From Eubacteriales bacterium (GTDB lineage Bacteria > Bacillota > Clostridia > Saccharofermentanales > DTU023), in NCBI GenBank assembly GCA_030537595.1, contig JAUNVR010000005.1, positions 1-45,336 on the forward strand: a DNA stretch of 45,336 nt, in the 5' to 3' direction. Positions 9,026-17,432 of the stretch are shown piece after piece. The position numbers and the translations under genes were made by a program. How positions within the stretch are numbered: the stretch's first letter is position 1; each line of letters begins with the position of its first letter. Below the pieces are notes generated by a model that was not told the origin of the DNA, did no database searches, and saw nothing but the letters and a program-made list of their open reading frames with translations.

Positions 9026-10420
9026 ATGAGCAGAAAACGTGTCGAACGCGATAGCGTCGGTGAGTTGGAACTTCCCTTGGACGTCTACTACGGAGTCCAA
9101 AGCCTGAGAGCAAAAATTAATTTTCCCATCACAGGACAAAGCCTAAGAAAAGAACAGATTGAAGGACTCGCACTGATTAAGCAGGCCGCAGCCCAGACCA
9201 ATCTTAAATTTGCTCGCCTGGATCAGAAAAAGGCCGAAGCAATTGAAAAAACTTGCCAAGAAATTCTTGCTGGCAAATTGCACGAAGCCTTTATTACGGA
9301 TCCGATCCAGGGTGGTGCCGGTACTTCCGCAAACATGAATGCGAATGAAGTAATTGCCAATCGTGCTGGTGAATTGTTAGGTGCTGAGCTAGGTAGCTAT
9401 GCAGAAGTTCACCCCAATGACCATGTCAATTTAGGTCAATCAACAAACGACGTTTATCCCACTTCAGGGAAGATAGCTGCCCTGAAACTTTTAGACACAG
9501 CTCTGCCTAAATTAGAAGATTTGGCAAAAGCCCTCGCGCAGAAGGCTGAGGAATTTGACGATGTGATTAAGGTCGGGCGCACCCAATTGCAGGATGCGGT
9601 GCCTATTCGCCTAGGTCAGGAGTTTGCCGCCTATGCCAAGGCTGTCCGGCGTGGCATTGAGCAGATCAAAACTGCTCGAGAAGGTATCTACACGATTAAT
9701 ATGGGTGCAACCGCAATCGGCACTGGGATTACCGCAAGCAAGGAATATCTCGAAGAGATCGTGCCGACTTTGGCCAAATTAAGTGGTTACCCCTTTGTCC
9801 AGGCAGATGATTTAGTTGATGGGACTCAGCATATTGATGTCTTTGTCGACTTGTCTGCAGCCTTGAAACAGTGTTCAATTGCCCTTTCTAAGTGTGCTAA
9901 TGACCTGCGCCTGATGAGCATGGGCCCGCGGGCAGGACTAGGTGAGATTCACCTACCAGCGAGGCAGAATGGTTCTTCAATCATGCCGGGTAAGATTAAT
10001 CCGGTGCTTCCTGAGGTGGTCAGCCAGGTTTGCTATGCAATCTGCGGTAACGATATGACCATCACAATGGCAGCCGAGGGTGGACAGCTCGAGCTGAACC
10101 CCTTTGAACCCGTGCTTTTCTATAAATTATTTGAATCAATTGAGGCCTTGGGTAATGTTGCTGAGACCTTTAGAATTCATTGTGTCGAAGGTATTACTGC
10201 CAACCGTGAGCGCTGTCAGTATCTGTTAGATAATTCATTAGCAACAATTACTGCATTGGCACCAATTATCGGTTACACTCATACTGCAGCAATCGCTGAA
10301 GAAGCAATGGCCAAGGGCGAGACAATTGCCGAGATTTTGGCCGAGCAGAAAGATTTAGAGCATCTGAACTTTGAAGAGATTATGGATGCCAGAAAACTGA
10401 CTGAACCCTTTGCCGACTAG
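9026..10420 (+). CDS. aspA: Aspartate ammonia-lyase (aspartase)
   Basis: It converts L-aspartate reversibly to fumarate and ammonia, feeding amino-acid fermentation or fumarate respiration. The 464-residue product starts at the ATG at 9026, behind GATGAGG; an upstream in-frame ATG at 8948 would add 26 unrelated residues and lies before the leader hairpin. Superfamily motifs include DPIQGGAGTSANMNANE, QSTNDVYPT (139-141 STN) and the signature loop GSSIMPGKINP (316-326) with catalytic S318. Aspartase rather than fumarase is indicated by GRTQLQDAVP (Q187 where class II fumarases have His) and by the N-terminal VERDSVGELELPLDVYYG. It appears monocistronic, between the mfd terminator and hairpins at 10430-10548. 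Confidence 0.9.
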   Translation: MSRKRVERDSVGELELPLDVYYGVQSLRAKINFPITGQSLRKEQIEGLALIKQAAAQTNLKFARLDQKKAEAIEKTCQEILAGKLHEAFITDPIQGGAGTSANMNANEVIANRAGELLGAELGSYAEVHPNDHVNLGQSTNDVYPTSGKIAALKLLDTALPKLEDLAKALAQKAEEFDDVIKVGRTQLQDAVPIRLGQEFAAYAKAVRRGIEQIKTAREGIYTINMGATAIGTGITASKEYLEEIVPTLAKLSGYPFVQADDLVDGTQHIDVFVDLSAALKQCSIALSKCANDLRLMSMGPRAGLGEIHLPARQNGSSIMPGKINPVLPEVVSQVCYAICGNDMTITMAAEGGQLELNPFEPVLFYKLFESIEALGNVAETFRIHCVEGITANRERCQYLLDNSLATITALAPIIGYTHTAAIAEEAMAKGETIAEILAEQKDLEHLNFEEIMDARKLTEPFAD

Positions 10421-10429
10421 GGCGCAGAG

Positions 10430-10447
10430 CCTGCCTTTAAAGGCAGG
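10430..10447. other. Perfect 18-base palindrome after aspA
   Basis: CCTGCCTTT is directly followed by its complement AAAGGCAGG. It starts 10 bases after the aspA stop. There is no T-run, so it may be a 3'-end stabilising hairpin, a weak terminator or an operator. Confidence 0.5.
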
Positions 10448-10527
10448 AGCATAACAGTTTAGAAAATTATGCCCCGGCCAGGTTTCAAGTCGAGCAAAAG
10501 TTTATGTTTCGGATTATTCCGGCGCAC

Positions 10528-10548
10528 TCCGACTGCGCAAAAGTCGGA
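10528..10548 (+). other. Hairpin before the YhaM-like gene
   Basis: TCCGACT (10528-10534) pairs with AGTCGGA (10542-10548) around a 7-base loop. It ends 16 bases before the next start codon and lacks a T-run, so a leader role is more likely than termination. Confidence 0.4.
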
Positions 10549-10564
10549 TTAGAAATGATGCAAG

Positions 10565-11581
10565 ATGGAAATTTTAGACTTGGCTTTGGCCGGGGAAGTT
10601 AATCGCGATTCAAAGGGCTCTGTCTTAATTAATGAAATGCCCGAGATTCGTGTCGGCAAGCGCAATCCTTATATGGTCGGTCATTTTATCAACCAGGGCT
10701 GTAGCGCAGAATTCAAGATTTGGGAAGAAAGAACTTATAAGACTGTCCTCGACAATGGGCCCGGGATTTACGATGTTGAAGTTACCGGCAGTGAGTACAA
10801 TGGCTACTACCTAACGGTGAGAAGGATTCAACCTTGTACTGATCCCAGCCTCGAGCGCAGTGATTTTTTGCCAAGCATTCCGGTCAAACAATTAAATGCG
10901 ATGTGGAAGCTGGCATTTCGTGAGCTCAGAAAACTTGGCTTATCTGAAGAGGCGATTGGCCTAGCGCGGGAGATTGTCAATGATCCTGAGTTAGAAGGTC
11001 GCTACTCTCGGGAAGGGGCGGCGAGCTTCCACCACGACAATCGCATTGGTGGCTTGGCACACCACAGCGCGAAGATGCTGCGTATTTTAGCCGCTGTGAT
11101 TGGCAATTTGCCGCCCTTGAGAAAGAGCATAGACCTACTCTTTTTAGGCGTGGTCTTACATGATATCGGCAAGGTTTTCGAGTATAAGGATTTAGCCATC
11201 TCTGAGTTCTGGTTTTCGAATCACCGGGCCCGGGGAATTGAGTTCCTGGCCAAATATAAGGAGCGCATCTGTAAGCTCTACGATGAGAAGTTCTACCGCC
11301 ATCTCCAGGCCATAATTATCGGACATCACGGTGATTATGGAGACCGCCCGACCACCGTCGCAACCGGGATCATCCACTATATTGATACGCTAGAAAGCCA
11401 GGCCACAGGTCTGGTCGAAAGGCAGATTGAAGGGCGAGAAAATGAGAATATCCGCGTGCCCGACTGGGGTTACCTGGCGCCCGTCGATTTAGCTGGTGAG
11501 CTCTACTCCACTGAGGCAGCCCTATTGGCTGACGAGGAGAGTGAGGAGCGAGCGGAAACCTTAGAAAATGCAGGTCAATAA
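10565..11581 (+). CDS. yhaM: OB-fold/HD-domain 3'-5' exoribonuclease, YhaM-like
   Basis: At 338 residues it shows the YhaM layout: an N-terminal OB-fold-like nucleic-acid-binding part (about 15-90) and an HD phosphohydrolase domain (about 145-300). Metal-ligand candidates are H156-H157, H166-H167 in GGLAHHSAKML, the H199-D200 pair in VVLHDIGKVFEY, and GHHGDYG further on. YhaM enzymes trim RNA 3' ends and are sugar-nonspecific in some species. The ATG at 10565 has only a weak ribosome-binding site (GATGCAAG). The last 14 bases overlap the start of tcdA, so the two are probably coupled. The C-terminal tail is acidic (DEESEERAETLE). Confidence 0.85.
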   Translation: MEILDLALAGEVNRDSKGSVLINEMPEIRVGKRNPYMVGHFINQGCSAEFKIWEERTYKTVLDNGPGIYDVEVTGSEYNGYYLTVRRIQPCTDPSLERSDFLPSIPVKQLNAMWKLAFRELRKLGLSEEAIGLAREIVNDPELEGRYSREGAASFHHDNRIGGLAHHSAKMLRILAAVIGNLPPLRKSIDLLFLGVVLHDIGKVFEYKDLAISEFWFSNHRARGIEFLAKYKERICKLYDEKFYRHLQAIIIGHHGDYGDRPTTVATGIIHYIDTLESQATGLVERQIEGRENENIRVPDWGYLAPVDLAGELYSTEAALLADEESEERAETLENAGQ

Positions 11582-12332
11582 AACTGTGACCGAAATAATA
11601 AAGCCTGAAAGTGAAGCAGTAGAAATTACAGCCGCCTGTGCAGAAGACAGTGCGGCGAGAACGCGTTTACTTTTTGGCGCAGAGGCCCTAGTTCAGCTCG
11701 ATCAGAGCAGGGTTTTAATTGCTGGTCTCGGTGGTGTTGGTGGAGCAGTGCTCGAGGCCTTGGCGCGGGCTGGGATTGGCCACTTATCTATAATTGATAG
11801 CGATAGCTTCGTCCCCTCGAATTTAAATCGTCAGATTCTATCGACGACTAAGACTATAGGACGGCCAAAGGTTGAAGCGGCCAGGGAGCGATTGAAATTA
11901 ATTAATCCCGCCCTGGAGCTTGAGGCGAGAGAACTGAGGCTGAGCCCGGAAAATATCCGGCCAATTCTGGCGGAAAAAGAATATGATTTAGTGATCGACT
12001 GCATCGATGATTTAAGGGCAAAGGCGGCCCTAGTTAAAACTGCTTTAGACTTAGGGATTGAAGTTTTAGTGGCCGGAGGAGCTGGCAATCGGATCCGACC
12101 TGAGGGTCTGCGGGTCGATTATTTAGAAAATGCCTTTAATGATCCTCTATTAAAGGTCTTACGCCGCAATTTAAAAGATTATCCGAGAGAGAAAATACGT
12201 ACAGTCTTTAGTCCACATCCCCCAATAAAAACGAAGTCGAGGACAATTGCCTCATCGCCCTATCTACCCAATATCTTGGGTTTCACCCTAGCTGGTCTGG
12301 CGATTGAAGTGATTTTAGGACTTATCGATTAA
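11568..12332 (+). CDS. tcdA: tRNA threonylcarbamoyladenosine dehydratase (E1-like)
   Basis: TcdA is an ATP-dependent E1/ThiF-fold enzyme that dehydrates and cyclises t6A at tRNA position 37 to ct6A. The 254 residues show RLLFGAEAL near residue 33, the nucleotide-binding GLGGVG at 53-58, NLNRQI in the adenylation region, DCIDDLRAKAALV, and VAGGAGNRIRP. The late block (LRRNLKD, FSPHPP, LGFTLAGLA) matches TcdA/YgdL rather than MoeB or ThiF. The start overlaps the upstream gene by 14 bases. A strong terminator follows 4 bases after the stop. Confidence 0.88.
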   Translation: MQVNKTVTEIIKPESEAVEITAACAEDSAARTRLLFGAEALVQLDQSRVLIAGLGGVGGAVLEALARAGIGHLSIIDSDSFVPSNLNRQILSTTKTIGRPKVEAARERLKLINPALELEARELRLSPENIRPILAEKEYDLVIDCIDDLRAKAALVKTALDLGIEVLVAGGAGNRIRPEGLRVDYLENAFNDPLLKVLRRNLKDYPREKIRTVFSPHPPIKTKSRTIASSPYLPNILGFTLAGLAIEVILGLID

Positions 12333-12335
12333 AAG

Positions 12336-12371
12336 AAAAAACCCTGTAGGCAAGAGCCGACAGGGTTTTTT
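12336..12371. terminator. Bidirectional intrinsic terminator
   Basis: AAAAAACCCTGT (12336-12347) pairs perfectly with ACAGGGTTTTTT (12360-12371), with a small GGC/GCC inner stem in the loop. It has T-runs on both strands and separates the convergent tcdA and pntB genes. Confidence 0.93.
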
Positions 12372-12401
12372 GATAACTTAGTTTAAGGTCTAAGTTAGTT
12401 T

Positions 12402-15400
12402 TTAATCGTTAAGCCCCTTGAGTAAGCTTCTGAGCGTTTCCTTAGCGTCGCCGAGGAGGAGGTAGACCTTTGCACCGGGCTGGTCAGCTTCGCTGTAGAG
12501 GGGGTTTTCGACTCCGGCGTAGCCTGGCTGGCGATCGAAGTTACAGATGATGATCTGCTTAGAATCTGTGACTGAAAGTACCGGCATACCATAAATTGGG
12601 GTACCCTCAGCTGTATTGGCAGCAGGGTTAATTACGTCGTTTGCCCCGATGATAATTGTGACGTCAGTATCCTTGAAACTATCGTTGATACTTTCCATCT
12701 CATGGAGTTTTTCATAGGGGACGTCAACTTCTGCAAGCAGGACGTTCATATGCCCCGGCATTCTGCCGGCAACCGGATGAATTGCAAAGTCAACTGTCTT
12801 GCCTCTGTCCTCCAGTTCATCCATCAATTGTTTGACAATGGGTTGAGCCTGGGAGAGGGCCATACCATAACCTGGGACGATGATGACCCGCTCAGCCGCC
12901 TTCAAGCAGTCCGCGGGATTAGCTGAGCTTTTAGCTTCACTTCTCGCTTCAGAAGCTTCAGGCTGACTGTCTGCGTTCCGATACTGTTCTCTGAGTTCTT
13001 TTAAGCTGTCCTTAGCATCGCCGAGGATCAGTGCGACATGGTCGCCACCAGCTTTAGCCTCGCTATATAAGGGGTTAGGTACACCGGCGTAGCCCGGCTG
13101 CTCGTCAAAGTTACAGATGATGACGTGCTTGGCATTCTCAACTGAGAGCACTGGCATACCGTAGATCGGCGTTCCTTCTGCGGTGTTGGCAGCAGGGTTT
13201 ACAACGTCATTTGCACCGATAATTAAGGCGACGTCAGTCGAGGCAAATTCCCCATCGATCTCTGACATTTCGTGGAGCTTCTCGTAGGGTACGTCGACTT
13301 CCGCGAGTAGGACATTCATGTGCCCCGGCATTCTTCCGGCAACCGGGTGAATTGCAAAGTCGACTTTTTTACCAGCATCTTCGAGCTCGTCCATAAGTTG
13401 CTTAACCATGGGCTGGGCTTGGGATAAGGCCATGCCGTAACCCGGCACGATAATTACGCGCTCGGCGGATTTTAGCCAGGAGCCAGGATTGCTCTGTTTC
13501 TCGCTAGCTTGGGGACTAGCTTGCTGTGGGACCAAGGCGGCGCTGCGGTACTGCTTTTGTAGTTCTTTTAGACTGTCCTTTGCATCGCCTAAAACCAAGG
13601 CGACATGGTCGCCGCCGTCTTTAGCCTCAGTATATAAGGGGTTGGGTACACCGGCGTAGCCCGGCTGCTCGTCAAAGTTACAGATGATGACGTGCTTGGC
13701 ATTCTCAACTGAGAGCACTGGCATACCGTAGATCGGCGTTCCTTCTGCGGTGTTGGCAGCAGGGTTTACAACGTCATTTGCACCGATAATTAAGGCGACG
13801 TCAGTTGAGGCGAATTCCCCATCGATCTCTGACATTTCGTGGAGCTTCTCGTAGGGTACGTCAACTTCTGCGAGTAAGACATTCATGTGCCCTGGCATTC
13901 TTCCGGCGACCGGGTGAATGGCAAAGTCGACCTTTTTCCCGTCGCTTTCGAGCTCGTCCATTAATTGCTTAACAATGGGTTGAGCCTGCGATAAAGCCAT
14001 ACCATAACCCGGGACAATAATTACGCGCTCAGCATCCTTTAACCACTTTCCTGGTAGGTCGACACAGGGCTCTGTGGATTCTGAAACTGCGCTGCTTTGT
14101 CCGGCATTGCGGTACTGCTTTTGCAGCTCTTTTAGAGTTTCTTTCGCATCACCTAGGAGCAGTTGGACATGGTCCTCGCTGGCCTTGGCTTCAGCATATA
14201 GTGGGTTCGCGACTCCGGCGTAGCCTGGCTGCTCGTCGAAGTTACAGATAATGACGTGCTTGGCATTCTCGACTGAGAGCACGGGCATGCCGTAGATTGG
14301 AGTACCTTCTGCGGTATTTGCAGCCGGGTTTACTACGTCATTTGCACCAATGATTAAGGCGACATCAGTTGTCGCGAATTCGTCATTAATTGCATCCATC
14401 TCGAAAAGCTTCTCATAGGGCACATCAACTTCTGCGAGTAGGACATTCATGTGACCCGGCATTCTTCCGGCGACCGGGTGAATGGCAAAGTCGACCTTTT
14501 TCCCGTCGCTTTCGAGCTCGTCCATTAATTGCTTAACAATGGGTTGAGCCTGTGATAAGGCCATACCATAACCCGGGACAATAATTACGCGCTCGGCATC
14601 CTTTAACCAATCGCCAGGTGTAGCCTTAGCGCGAGCTGCCGGCTCAGCGGCTTGGGGAGCAGCCTGGCTAGGAGCCTGGGCTGGAGCGCTAGCGGGACTT
14701 GAGCTTTTGGCCGCTGCCTTAGGCTGGGCCGGGGCGGAAGTCTTGCCGAGTAGGATGTCCATCAGGTGACGATTCATTGAGCGGCACATAATCTGGGTCA
14801 AAAGCAGTCCCGAAGCACCGACAATACCGCCAACTGCTACTAGCAGGAGGTCACCAATTGCCATACCTGCAATCGCTCCAGCGACACCGGAGAAGGAGTT
14901 TAGAAGTGAGATGGTAATCGGCATATCTGCGCCGCCGACGCGGATGGCAAAGATGTAACCAAAGAGGTTACTCATCACTACCGCAAAGATGATTAGAATA
15001 ATTTTTGCCGCTCCAGATTCAAAGCTCGGGAGGAGGAAGGCAAAGACCGAGAGGGCCGAGAGGATTAGGCTCAGACTGGTCCACAGTTGGTGGCGCTTCC
15101 AGACGATGGGGCGCTGGTTCATCAGGCGGTGCAGCTTAGCTGCGGCAACTGCTGAACCTGACCAGGTCAGACCACCGACCATAATCGCCAGACCGGCGGT
15201 AAAGGTCGAGAAGGCATTGAGCTCACCACGCTGGACGGTCAAAGTTAAAATACCGGCGAGCATTGAGGCGAGACCACCAAAGCCGTTTAAGAGTCCGACC
15301 ATCTGGGGCATCTGAATCATTGCGACCTTACGCGAGAGATAGAGGCCACAGACTGTACCGATCAACATGCCAATCCAGAGTTCGTAAACTGTGAAAATCC

Positions 15401-15608
15401 CGAAGTACCAGAGGGTTAAGAGGATAGCTGCGAGCATTGAGCCTGCTCCGAGCAGATTTCCGCTGGCTGCTTTTTCGACCTTTGACATTCTCGAAATGCC
15501 AAGCAAGACGAGTAGCGAAAGAATCGCCGAGATAATGTAGTAAATAATCTGGGTTGAGCCTCCGGAGACTGGCTCAACAAGTAGGAATTGAGGTAAGAAA
15601 TTAAACAT
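12402..15608 (-). CDS. pntB: NAD(P) transhydrogenase beta subunit with four tandem domain III copies
   Basis: PntB forms most of the membrane proton channel (domain II) and the NADP(H)-binding domain III of the proton-translocating transhydrogenase. Typical PntB is about 460 residues with one domain III; this one is 1068. Residues 1-287 are a normal domain II with about nine hydrophobic helices. An Ala/Pro/Ser linker (288-331) follows. Four complete domain III units then occur at about 332-500, 520-689, 709-877 and 899-1064, joined by 19-21-residue Ser/Ala/Glu linkers. Each unit keeps VPGYGMALSQAQP, HPVAGRMPGHMNVLLAE, IIGANDV(V/I)NPAA, PGYAGVxNPLY and LLGDAK-type ends, so all four look able to bind NADP(H). 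Its ATG overlaps the pntA2 stop by one base (TAATG), behind AGGAGG. Confidence 0.95.
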   Translation of the reverse strand: MFNFLPQFLLVEPVSGGSTQIIYYIISAILSLLVLLGISRMSKVEKAASGNLLGAGSMLAAILLTLWYFGIFTVYELWIGMLIGTVCGLYLSRKVAMIQMPQMVGLLNGFGGLASMLAGILTLTVQRGELNAFSTFTAGLAIMVGGLTWSGSAVAAAKLHRLMNQRPIVWKRHQLWTSLSLILSALSVFAFLLPSFESGAAKIILIIFAVVMSNLFGYIFAIRVGGADMPITISLLNSFSGVAGAIAGMAIGDLLLVAVGGIVGASGLLLTQIMCRSMNRHLMDILLGKTSAPAQPKAAAKSSSPASAPAQAPSQAAPQAAEPAARAKATPGDWLKDAERVIIVPGYGMALSQAQPIVKQLMDELESDGKKVDFAIHPVAGRMPGHMNVLLAEVDVPYEKLFEMDAINDEFATTDVALIIGANDVVNPAANTAEGTPIYGMPVLSVENAKHVIICNFDEQPGYAGVANPLYAEAKASEDHVQLLLGDAKETLKELQKQYRNAGQSSAVSESTEPCVDLPGKWLKDAERVIIVPGYGMALSQAQPIVKQLMDELESDGKKVDFAIHPVAGRMPGHMNVLLAEVDVPYEKLHEMSEIDGEFASTDVALIIGANDVVNPAANTAEGTPIYGMPVLSVENAKHVIICNFDEQPGYAGVPNPLYTEAKDGGDHVALVLGDAKDSLKELQKQYRSAALVPQQASPQASEKQSNPGSWLKSAERVIIVPGYGMALSQAQPMVKQLMDELEDAGKKVDFAIHPVAGRMPGHMNVLLAEVDVPYEKLHEMSEIDGEFASTDVALIIGANDVVNPAANTAEGTPIYGMPVLSVENAKHVIICNFDEQPGYAGVPNPLYSEAKAGGDHVALILGDAKDSLKELREQYRNADSQPEASEARSEAKSSANPADCLKAAERVIIVPGYGMALSQAQPIVKQLMDELEDRGKTVDFAIHPVAGRMPGHMNVLLAEVDVPYEKLHEMESINDSFKDTDVTIIIGANDVINPAANTAEGTPIYGMPVLSVTDSKQIIICNFDRQPGYAGVENPLYSEADQPGAKVYLLLGDAKETLRSLLKGLND
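12417..12914 (-). repeat. pntB domain III, copy 4 (most divergent)
   Basis: Residues about 899-1064 of PntB. It differs most from the others: DCLKAAERV at its start, HEMESINDSFKDTDVTI, SVTDSKQIIICNFDRQ and YLLLGDAKETLRSLL at the end. NADP-site motifs are intact. Confidence 0.93.
12978..13484 (-). repeat. pntB domain III, copy 3
   Basis: Residues about 709-877 of PntB. Its central 100 residues are identical to those of copy 2, while its first part (QPMVKQ, EDAGKK) differs. Confidence 0.93.
13542..14051 (-). repeat. pntB domain III, copy 2
   Basis: Residues about 520-689 of PntB. It shares an exact 95-base block with copy 1 and an exact 161-base block (13645-13805) with copy 3 (13078-13238), which makes it a mosaic. 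Confidence 0.93.
14109..14615 (-). repeat. pntB domain III, copy 1
   Basis: Residues about 332-500 of PntB. It has FEMDAINDEFATTD where copies 2-3 have HEMSEIDGEFASTD. A 95-base block, 14458-14552, is identical to 13894-13988 in copy 2. Confidence 0.93.
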
Positions 15609-15907
15609 TATTTTCTACCTCCTTTTTTGTCCGACTTAAACATCCGCAGCATGCGATCTGTGACGCCAAAACCGCCAACTACGTTGAGGGTGGCGAGAAT
15701 AATTGCAATCATGCCGAGGATTTTTGAGCCGAAGTGAGTGGCTGCTGCGGTGGCTGAGAGACAGCCGAGCAGGGTAACGCCAGAAAAGGCGTTCATACCA
15801 CTCATCAGCGGGGTGTGAAGCAGACTGGGAACCTTAGTGATAATGCGGTAACCAATCACAGTTGCGGCGAGGAATACAACGAGAAGTAAACCTTGCGTAA
15901 GTGTCAT
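15608..15907 (-). CDS. pntA2: NAD(P) transhydrogenase alpha subunit 2 (membrane part)
   Basis: This 99-residue protein has three hydrophobic helices and supplies the alpha-subunit contribution to the membrane domain. Splitting alpha into a soluble PntAA and a small membrane PntAB is known from Rhodospirillum and others. Recognisable family text is LHTPLMSGMNAFSG and LGMIAIILATLNVVGGFGVTD. The ATG at 15907 is chosen because GAGGAGG lies 6 bases upstream; an in-frame ATG five codons earlier would overlap that site. The stop shares one base with the pntB start. It lies between pntA1 and pntB in one operon. Confidence 0.93.
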   Translation of the reverse strand: MTLTQGLLLVVFLAATVIGYRIITKVPSLLHTPLMSGMNAFSGVTLLGCLSATAAATHFGSKILGMIAIILATLNVVGGFGVTDRMLRMFKSDKKGGRK

Positions 15908-15994
15908 AGATAACCTCCTCAAAGCGGAAAACGGAGGGCCGGCAAAACCGGGCCTCCGCTCCGTACTTTAGTCTTTAAATCAGATCGGGCAAGG

Positions 15995-17152
15995 CTATAG
16001 TCCCATAGCCTTACGGGCACCCTTGTGCACAACTTCACCGTTATAGGTGGTCAGTGACTTGTCGATGATTTCATCTTCGAGGTCGAGGACGATTTTTCCG
16101 TCTTTAACCAGATAGTTGACGAAGTTGGCGACGTTTTGGGCAAACATCCAGGTTGCACTGGTCGGCAAGAGGCCTGGGATGTTCTTAATCCCAACGAGTG
16201 TGATATTGTGTTTTACTTCGACTGTACCCGCTGGGGTCAGGGCGCAGTTACCACCCTGGTCGATAGAAATATCTACGATGACGGAGCCCGGTTTCATGGA
16301 CTTAACCATTTCCTCTGTTAAGAGTACTGGGGCCTGTTCGCCTGGAACTAAGGCTGAGCAGAAAATAATGTCCATTTCAGGAACGTGCTCAGCGAGGACC
16401 TTGCGCTCTTTCTCGAGGAGCTCAGGGGTCAGTTGCAGGGCATATCCGCCGTCACCGACTGCGGCTTCTTTCGGGATACCGAGGTCGATAATCTTTGCAC
16501 CGAGTGAGCCAGCTTGCTCAGCGGCATCGGGGCGAATATCTGCGGCGTGCACGACTGCTCCCAAACGTTTTGCGGTAGCGATGGCCTGGAGACCACCGAC
16601 TCCGGAACCGATGACCAGGACATTGACTGGTTTAATCATTCCGACAGCAGTAAAGATCTGGGGCATGAAGCGCGGCAGATAGTTACCGGCCAGCATAATT
16701 CCCTTATAACCAGCACAAGTTGACATCGAGGTCAAAGCATCTAGATTCTGAGCTCTGGAAATCCGAGGTACACCGTCGAGGGTCAAAGAGATGACGCCTT
16801 GCTTGGCGAGCATTTTGACCATTTCGTGATTGACAGGGGCGGCCGGGTGGATAAAGGTGATAAGGTATTGCCCTTCACGCATCATCTCGACCTCGTGCTT
16901 ACCCTTAGCTTCATTGAACAGGGGTTCTTTGACCTTTAAAATCAGGTCTGACTTTGCGAATAATTCGGCACAATCATCAATGATTTTCGCACCGGCTTCG
17001 ACATACTGTTCATCGTGATAGAAGGAACCTTCGCCTGCACCCTTCTCGATCAGGACTTCTAATCCTTTATCGACCATCTGTTTTACAGTATCGGGAGAGG
17101 CTGCTACACGTGCCTCAGAAGGCATGATTTCTTTAGGAACTCCAATGACCAT
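15995..17152 (-). CDS. pntA1: NAD(P) transhydrogenase alpha subunit 1 (NAD-binding domain I)
   Basis: This is the soluble NAD(H)-binding domain I, which exchanges hydride with domain III. The 385-residue product begins MVIGVPKEI with the alanine dehydrogenase/PNT N-terminal fold (1-135), then a Rossmann domain with VLVIGSGVGGLQAIATAKRLG and HAADIRPDAAEQ. The C-terminal membrane helices are absent, as expected when PntA2 is separate. The ATG at 17152 is preferred over an in-frame one at 17260 because GGAGGTGA lies just upstream and the promoter at 17189-17217 lies inside the longer frame. With pntA2 and pntB it makes a complete proton-motive-force-linked NADPH/NADH exchanger. Confidence 0.95.
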   Translation of the reverse strand: MVIGVPKEIMPSEARVAASPDTVKQMVDKGLEVLIEKGAGEGSFYHDEQYVEAGAKIIDDCAELFAKSDLILKVKEPLFNEAKGKHEVEMMREGQYLITFIHPAAPVNHEMVKMLAKQGVISLTLDGVPRISRAQNLDALTSMSTCAGYKGIMLAGNYLPRFMPQIFTAVGMIKPVNVLVIGSGVGGLQAIATAKRLGAVVHAADIRPDAAEQAGSLGAKIIDLGIPKEAAVGDGGYALQLTPELLEKERKVLAEHVPEMDIIFCSALVPGEQAPVLLTEEMVKSMKPGSVIVDISIDQGGNCALTPAGTVEVKHNITLVGIKNIPGLLPTSATWMFAQNVANFVNYLVKDGKIVLDLEDEIIDKSLTTYNGEVVHKGARKAMGL

Positions 17153-17188
17153 AGTCACCTCCATGAAAGTGTGTAAAGTACTGTACCG

Positions 17189-17217
17189 ATTGTAACAAAA
17201 AAGGCCATACTTGTGAA
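17189..17217 (-). promoter_or_regulatory. Promoter of the pntA1-pntA2-pntB operon
   Basis: On the minus strand -35 TTCACA (17217-17212), a 17-base spacer and -10 TACAAT (17194-17189). The expected start near 17182 gives a leader of about 30 bases. The rest of the 17153-17432 gap must hold the divergent oxidoreductase promoter, which I could not assign. Confidence 0.7.
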
Positions 17218-17432
17218 GTCTGCTTAAAAGAGAAGCCGATAAAAGATGAGATTTAGACAATAATCATAAAGAAATTGCCCTGATTAAGGTCAAAATGCGA
17301 ATAATCTTGTATATTGTCGAGTCCAGAAGAATTTCTGCTGCGGCTAGGCAAGAGAGATCTCAGTTCTACTTGTGGACAAGATAAGTTTTACTCTTTAGGC
17401 TTAAACTATTAAAGAATTAATAAGGGGTATCA

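Noticed and set aside
9026-10420. Class II fumarase
   Set aside because: GRTQLQDAVP has Gln where fumarases have the catalytic-site His, and the N terminus matches aspartases.
12417-14615. pntB repeats as an assembly artefact
   Set aside because: The four copies differ from one another in protein sequence and linkers and the frame stays open, so a simple duplication error is unlikely, though long reads should confirm it.
16116-16682. Long open frame antisense to pntA1, and similar ones opposite murA, tadA and pntB
   Set aside because: They are mirror frames of strongly conserved genes, with no ribosome-binding site and no domain content.
17153-17260. Longer pntA1 start at 17260
   Set aside because: The promoter at 17189-17217 lies inside it, and the 36 extra residues have no family similarity.
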